Shown: piece by piece, positions 60,679 to 64,000 of the stretch
Numbering within the stretch: position 1 is the first letter of the stretch
Layout of the letters: every line of letters starts with the position of its first letter
DNA from: Papio anubis
Lineage: Eukaryota > Chordata > Mammalia > Primates > Cercopithecidae
NCBI RefSeq assembly: GCF_008728515.1
Contig: NW_022167319.1
Span: 216,001-280,000 of the forward strand
Reading direction: 5' to 3'
Length of the DNA stretch: 64,000 bases
Notes under the pieces: generated by a model
Told to the model about the DNA's origin: nothing
Databases searched by the model: none
The model's input: the letters and a program-made list of their open reading frames with translations, nothing else
Position numbers and translations under genes: made by a program

Positions 60679-61853
60679 TTCTAAATGGAACCGCCTCTCC
60701 CCGCCCTTTCCTGCTCACTCTGGCCCCCTCGTTCTAGGAGCTTTTTATTTTACTCTTTCTATTTAACCAGCCTCGCCTAGTTCCGTTCTCCTCGCTCTCC
60801 GCTCTGTAGCCACACAGGCTGTCTTTTGGGCACGCCAAAGCTCCTTCCTCCATTCTGCCACGCCTTCACATCTCCAGTCCTACGTCTCCGCCTCAGAACC
60901 TTTCCTTCCTAAACCTCTACACTAGGCCACCTCTTAAAGGCCGTCACAGCTCTGTACAGTTCCTCAACAACACGAACTGTATCATTAGACAATTGTCGTG
61001 ACTTTAGGTCACCTTTCCTGCTCAGATAAGCCACACCAGGGCAGGGATCTCGTCTGTAATTATTTATATTTTACTCTGAGGGTCCAGCACTTCCAAGATA
61101 CCTAACGAAGGAATTCAGATTCATTTGTCCACTCCCAGGGGGTCCACTCCCACAAGCTTACCCAAACTGCTAGCATTGAGCTCCCCCAGTGACACTTTCC
61201 TTTGCCAAGTCCTGCGGCTTCATATTGAATCCTCATTCTACTTGATATCTGAATTTACTGTCAATGTTTGTCGGTTCCAACAAAATGTCCTTCAGAAACT
61301 TGGAAATAAGATTGCCCTCAAAGAGTTACACTAGTAAAAAAGCACAGAAAATGAATGCAATTTGGATAAGTTTGGAAACCATCGAAACTCAACCAGGATG
61401 TAGAATCTCAGACAGGAAGAATTGCACTAGAATTGCAACTAGAAAAACAAAAAGAGTTAATATTGCACTCCTTTTGGAGAAACGAAGGAAGGTGTTTGTC
61501 AGCCAAGGAAGTATTGAAAGTAAAATGGTTCAACAGGCCAACTGTTTGACAAAGATACCCCTTAAGAATGTCTCACGCTGGGCTAGCTGAGAAACTATAA
61601 GATCAATGACATATTTGTTCTCATTCTATACTCACAAAGTAATATACTGAAAATTTGCCTTTCCCTTAAGCAGAACTTCAGAGAGAAAGAAGAATGCACT
61701 AGTTAGGCCAACTGGAGCATTTAACAATTGTATTTTTATTAATAAATTGACTGGCATTCTAGTATATGTCCTATATCAATGTATTTGTGAACTTAGGTTA
61801 AAATCTGATAGACATACACTTATGATGAAATGCAGCCTCAAGAAAATTGTTGT

Positions 61854-62285
61854 GGCCAGGCACAGTGGCTCACTCATAATCCCAGCGCTTTGGGAGGCCA
61901 AGGTGGGCAAATCACTTGAGCTCAGGAGTTCAAGACCAGCCTGGCCAACATGGCGAATCTCTGTCTCTACAAAAAGAAAAAAAAAAAGGTTTTTTTTTTC
62001 TTTTTCTTTTTCAGACAGATCACCCAGGCTGGAGTGCAATGGTGCAATCTCGGCTCACTGCAACCTCTGCCTCCTGGGTTCGAGCAATTCTGCCTCAGCC
62101 TCCCAAGTAGCTGGGATTACAGTTGCCCACTATCACACCCAGATAATTTTTTGTATTTTTAGTAGAGACAGGGTTTCGCCGTGTTGTTCAGGCTGGTCTC
62201 GAACTCCTGGCCTCAAGTGATCCACCCGCCTTGGCCTCCCAAAGTGCTGGGATTATAGGTGTGAGCCACCACACCTGGTCTTTTT
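61854..62285. repeat. Inverted Alu pair, tail to tail
   Basis: A plus-strand left arm (61854-61988) ending in an A-run is followed at once by a T-run and a minus-strand Alu (61990-62285). Confidence 0.88.
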
Positions 62286-62700
62286 TTTTAATTGGCTATG
62301 TGACCTTGGATAAAAAGAATCTGTTTCTGATAGTGACACTCGCAGGAGGGGAAGTTTGAATTTCTGGAGGGCAGACTTTGGTCAAATGGAGAATTCACCA
62401 TGGGCAACGCTCCACTATGAGGACTGCCTGGAAAGTCATTCTTTCCCAACTAACACCACTCTGCATCATTATGAACCTTAATGTGTAAAACTGCACACTG
62501 GTCCCCAGCACCCTGTTTCTCAAAACTCTCTTCTCTTGATCTCCAGGATACTATTGTCTCATGGATTTCCTCCTACTTGACCTCCCTGTTGCATCTTAAC
62601 CTGCCTCTTAATGGGAGGATTCTAACAGTTCTGTACTTGGATCCCCTTCTCTTCTAGGTTTATACAGCCTCCAGGAAATAACTTCCACCTTCATAGCTTT

Positions 62701-63258
62701 TTTTCTTTTTTGAGACAAAGTGTCACTCTGCCACCCAGGCTGGGGTGCAGTGGCACGATCTCAGCTCACTGTAATCTGCCTCCTAGGTTCAAGTGATTCT
62801 CCTGCCTCAGCTTCCCAAGTAGCTGGGACCACAAGCACATGCCACCATGCCTGCCTAATTTTTGTATTTTTAGTAATTGTAGGCCAGGTGTGGTGGCTCA
62901 CACCTGTAATCCCAGCACTTTGGGAGGCTGAGGTGGGTGGATCACGTGAGGTCAGGGGTTCGAGACCAGCCTGGCCAACATGGTAAAACCCTGTCTCTAC
63001 TAAAAATACAAAAATTAGCTGGTTGTAGAATTGCTCAAACTTAGGAAGCGGAGGTTGCAGTGAGCTGAGATCACATCACTGCACTCCAGCCTGGGCGACA
63101 AGAGCGAAACTGTCTCAAATAATACTACTAATAATAATTTGTAAAGACGGGGTGTTGCTTTCTTGGCCAGGCTGGTCTCAAACTCCTGGCCTCAAGTGCT
63201 CCGCCTGCCTCAGCCTCCCAAAGTGCTGGGATTACAGACTTGAGCCACTGGGCCCACT
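62701..63258. repeat. Plus-strand Alu inside a minus-strand Alu
   Basis: The minus-strand Alu (62701-62877 and about 63138-63258) is split by a plus-strand Alu (62882-63120) that lacks part of its right arm. Confidence 0.88.
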
Positions 63259-64000
63259 GGACATTCATAGTTTCAACTGCCATCTAGGGATACCTTCTTT
63301 TTTGTGGCTTCATTTTATTGTACTTCTAGATACTGCGTTTTTCACAAATTGAAGGTTTCTGGCAACCCTGCCTCCAGCCTCTATAGGCACCATTTCTTCA
63401 ACACCATGGGCTCACTTTGTGTCTGTGTGTAACATTTGGGTAATTCTTGCAATATTTCAAACTTTTTCATTATTATTACATGTATTATAGTGATCTGTGA
63501 TCAGTTATCTTTGATATTACTATTGTAATTTTGGGGGAGTACCACAAACCACTCCCAAATAAGACAGTGAACTTAACCGACAAATGTGTATGCTCTGACT
63601 GCTCCACCAACCAGCATTCCCCTGTCTGTCTCTCCTTGGGCCTCCCTATCCCCTCCTGAGACACAACGATATTGAAATTAGGCCAAATAGTAACCCTACA
63701 ATGGCCTCTCAGTGTTCAAGTGAAAGGAAGAGTTGCATATCTCTTCCTTTAAATCAAAGGCTAGAAATGGCCAGGTGCGGTGGCTCATGCCTGTAATCCC
63801 GGCATTTTGAGAGGCTGGGGCTGGTGGATTGCTTGAGTCCAGGAGTTTGAAACCAGCCTTGGCAATATGGTAAACTTCATCTCTACCAAAAATACAAAAA
63901 TTAGCCAGTCTCATAACCTGATCTCTAAATAAACAAATAAATAGATTAAAAATTTTTTAAAAGCTGGAAATGATTAAGCTTAGTGAGGAAAGCATGTCAA
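63255..64000 (+). mobile_element. Tigger1 transposon, truncated by the window end and split by an Alu
   Basis: Wording TGCGTTTTTCACAAATTGAA, GGTTTCTGGCAACCCTGCC, GTGATCTGTGATCAGTTATC and the coding start follow Tigger1. The transposase ATG is at 63701 and the frame reads MASQCSSERKSCISLPLNQR before the Alu; after the Alu, from about 63961, it resumes LEMIKLSEESM and leaves the window. The Alu carries the near-identical target duplication AAGGCTAGAAATG / AAAGCTGGAAATG. The element is a fossil, not an active gene. Confidence 0.85.
63769..63958 (+). repeat. Partial Alu in Tigger1
   Basis: Left arm and centre only; the right arm is replaced by an ACCTGATCTC-AAATAAAC tail. Target duplication of about 13 bases around it. 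Confidence 0.85.

Larger units (their letters stand above)
59930..60700 (-). promoter_or_regulatory. ARPP19: ARPP19 CpG-island promoter
   Basis: GC- and CpG-dense sequence surrounds the first coding exon. On the minus strand, 60678-60660 reads ACTACAATTCCCAGGAAGC, a full match to the long ZNF143-type element ACTACAANTCCCAGNANGC. At about 60449-60466 the minus strand has GGCGGCGGCCATTTTTGC, which contains a YY1-like CCAT core. No TATA box was seen. ZNF143 elements usually sit within about 100 bases upstream of the start, so I infer a transcription start near 60.55-60.64 kb. A donor-like GAG|GTGAGG near 60630 and another near 60555 could end a non-coding first exon that joins the acceptor at 60324; this is not proven. 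Confidence 0.8.
60700..64000. other. Region upstream of ARPP19
   Basis: No exon is recognised. 60700-61850 shows no repeat I can name; the open frames there look random. 62286-62700 has weak L2-like wording near 62560-62670. The remainder is Alu and Tigger1 sequence listed separately. In human the next gene in this direction is ATOSA (FAM214A), which is not reached here. Confidence 0.6.

Noticed and set aside
61125..61590. 69- and 108-codon frames in the unique sequence upstream of ARPP19
   Set aside because: No homology, splice signals or composition bias that would support coding; within the length expected by chance.
1..64000. CRISPR arrays, operons, tRNA/rRNA genes or other prokaryotic-type systems
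   Set aside because: None seen. The window is plain primate genomic DNA; the tandem repeats present are microsatellites, a 7-bp minisatellite and a single 42-bp duplication.

Overview
This is a vertebrate nuclear window from a primate, most likely an Old World monkey. Alu elements make up a large part of it. Several young AluY copies (for example 753-1066 and 10797-11074) carry diagnostic spellings I associate with cercopithecid AluYR copies: GCCGGATCTCAGCTCACTGC, CACCTCGCCCAGCTAGTTTT and TTACAGGCTTGAGCC. The species call is an inference from memory of Alu subfamilies.

Two protein-coding genes lie head-to-tail on the minus strand, as at human 15q21.2. The first is MYO5A, of which only the 5' end is here. 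Its coding exon 1 (MAASELYTK, 19809-19835) sits in a CpG island at about 19.43-20.45 kb, and the first 19.8 kb of the window is its first intron. The second is ARPP19, which is complete for coding sequence: exons at 60269-60313, 48335-48457 and 43091-43261 join in phase to 112 residues. They keep the Greatwall site (FDSGDY, Ser62) and the PKA site (RKPS, Ser104). Its CpG-island promoter is at about 59.93-60.70 kb and its 3'UTR probably runs from 43090 to about 38.4 kb.

Region by region: 1-19.8 kb is MYO5A intron 1, with Alus, MER1B, MER5A, MER20, MIR, L1M and hAT remnants. 19.4-20.5 kb is the MYO5A promoter. 20.5-38.4 kb is intergenic and rich in MaLR LTRs, including a solo THE1 LTR and an inverted THE1 element with internal sequence, plus a rearranged L1. 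38.4-43.1 kb is the ARPP19 3'UTR, including a Tigger-type transposon broken by an Alu. 43.3-60.3 kb holds the ARPP19 introns. 60.7-64 kb is upstream sequence ending inside a Tigger1 transposon whose transposase start is split by an Alu.

The genes are not known to act in one pathway. MYO5A is an actin-based organelle motor and ARPP19 is a mitotic PP2A-B55 inhibitor. I found no undescribed gene system. The best unusual signals are a 28-bp sequence inside an Alu (32691-32718) that is an exact inverted copy of unique DNA 1.4 kb away (34094-34121), an exact 42-bp tandem duplication in ARPP19 intron 2, matching ZNF143/STAF-type motifs in both promoters, and a GGGCCC-rich 7-bp tandem repeat beside the ARPP19 first splice donor. 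Repeat family names come from consensus sequences recalled from memory, not from a database search, and repeat boundaries are approximate to about 5-20 bases.
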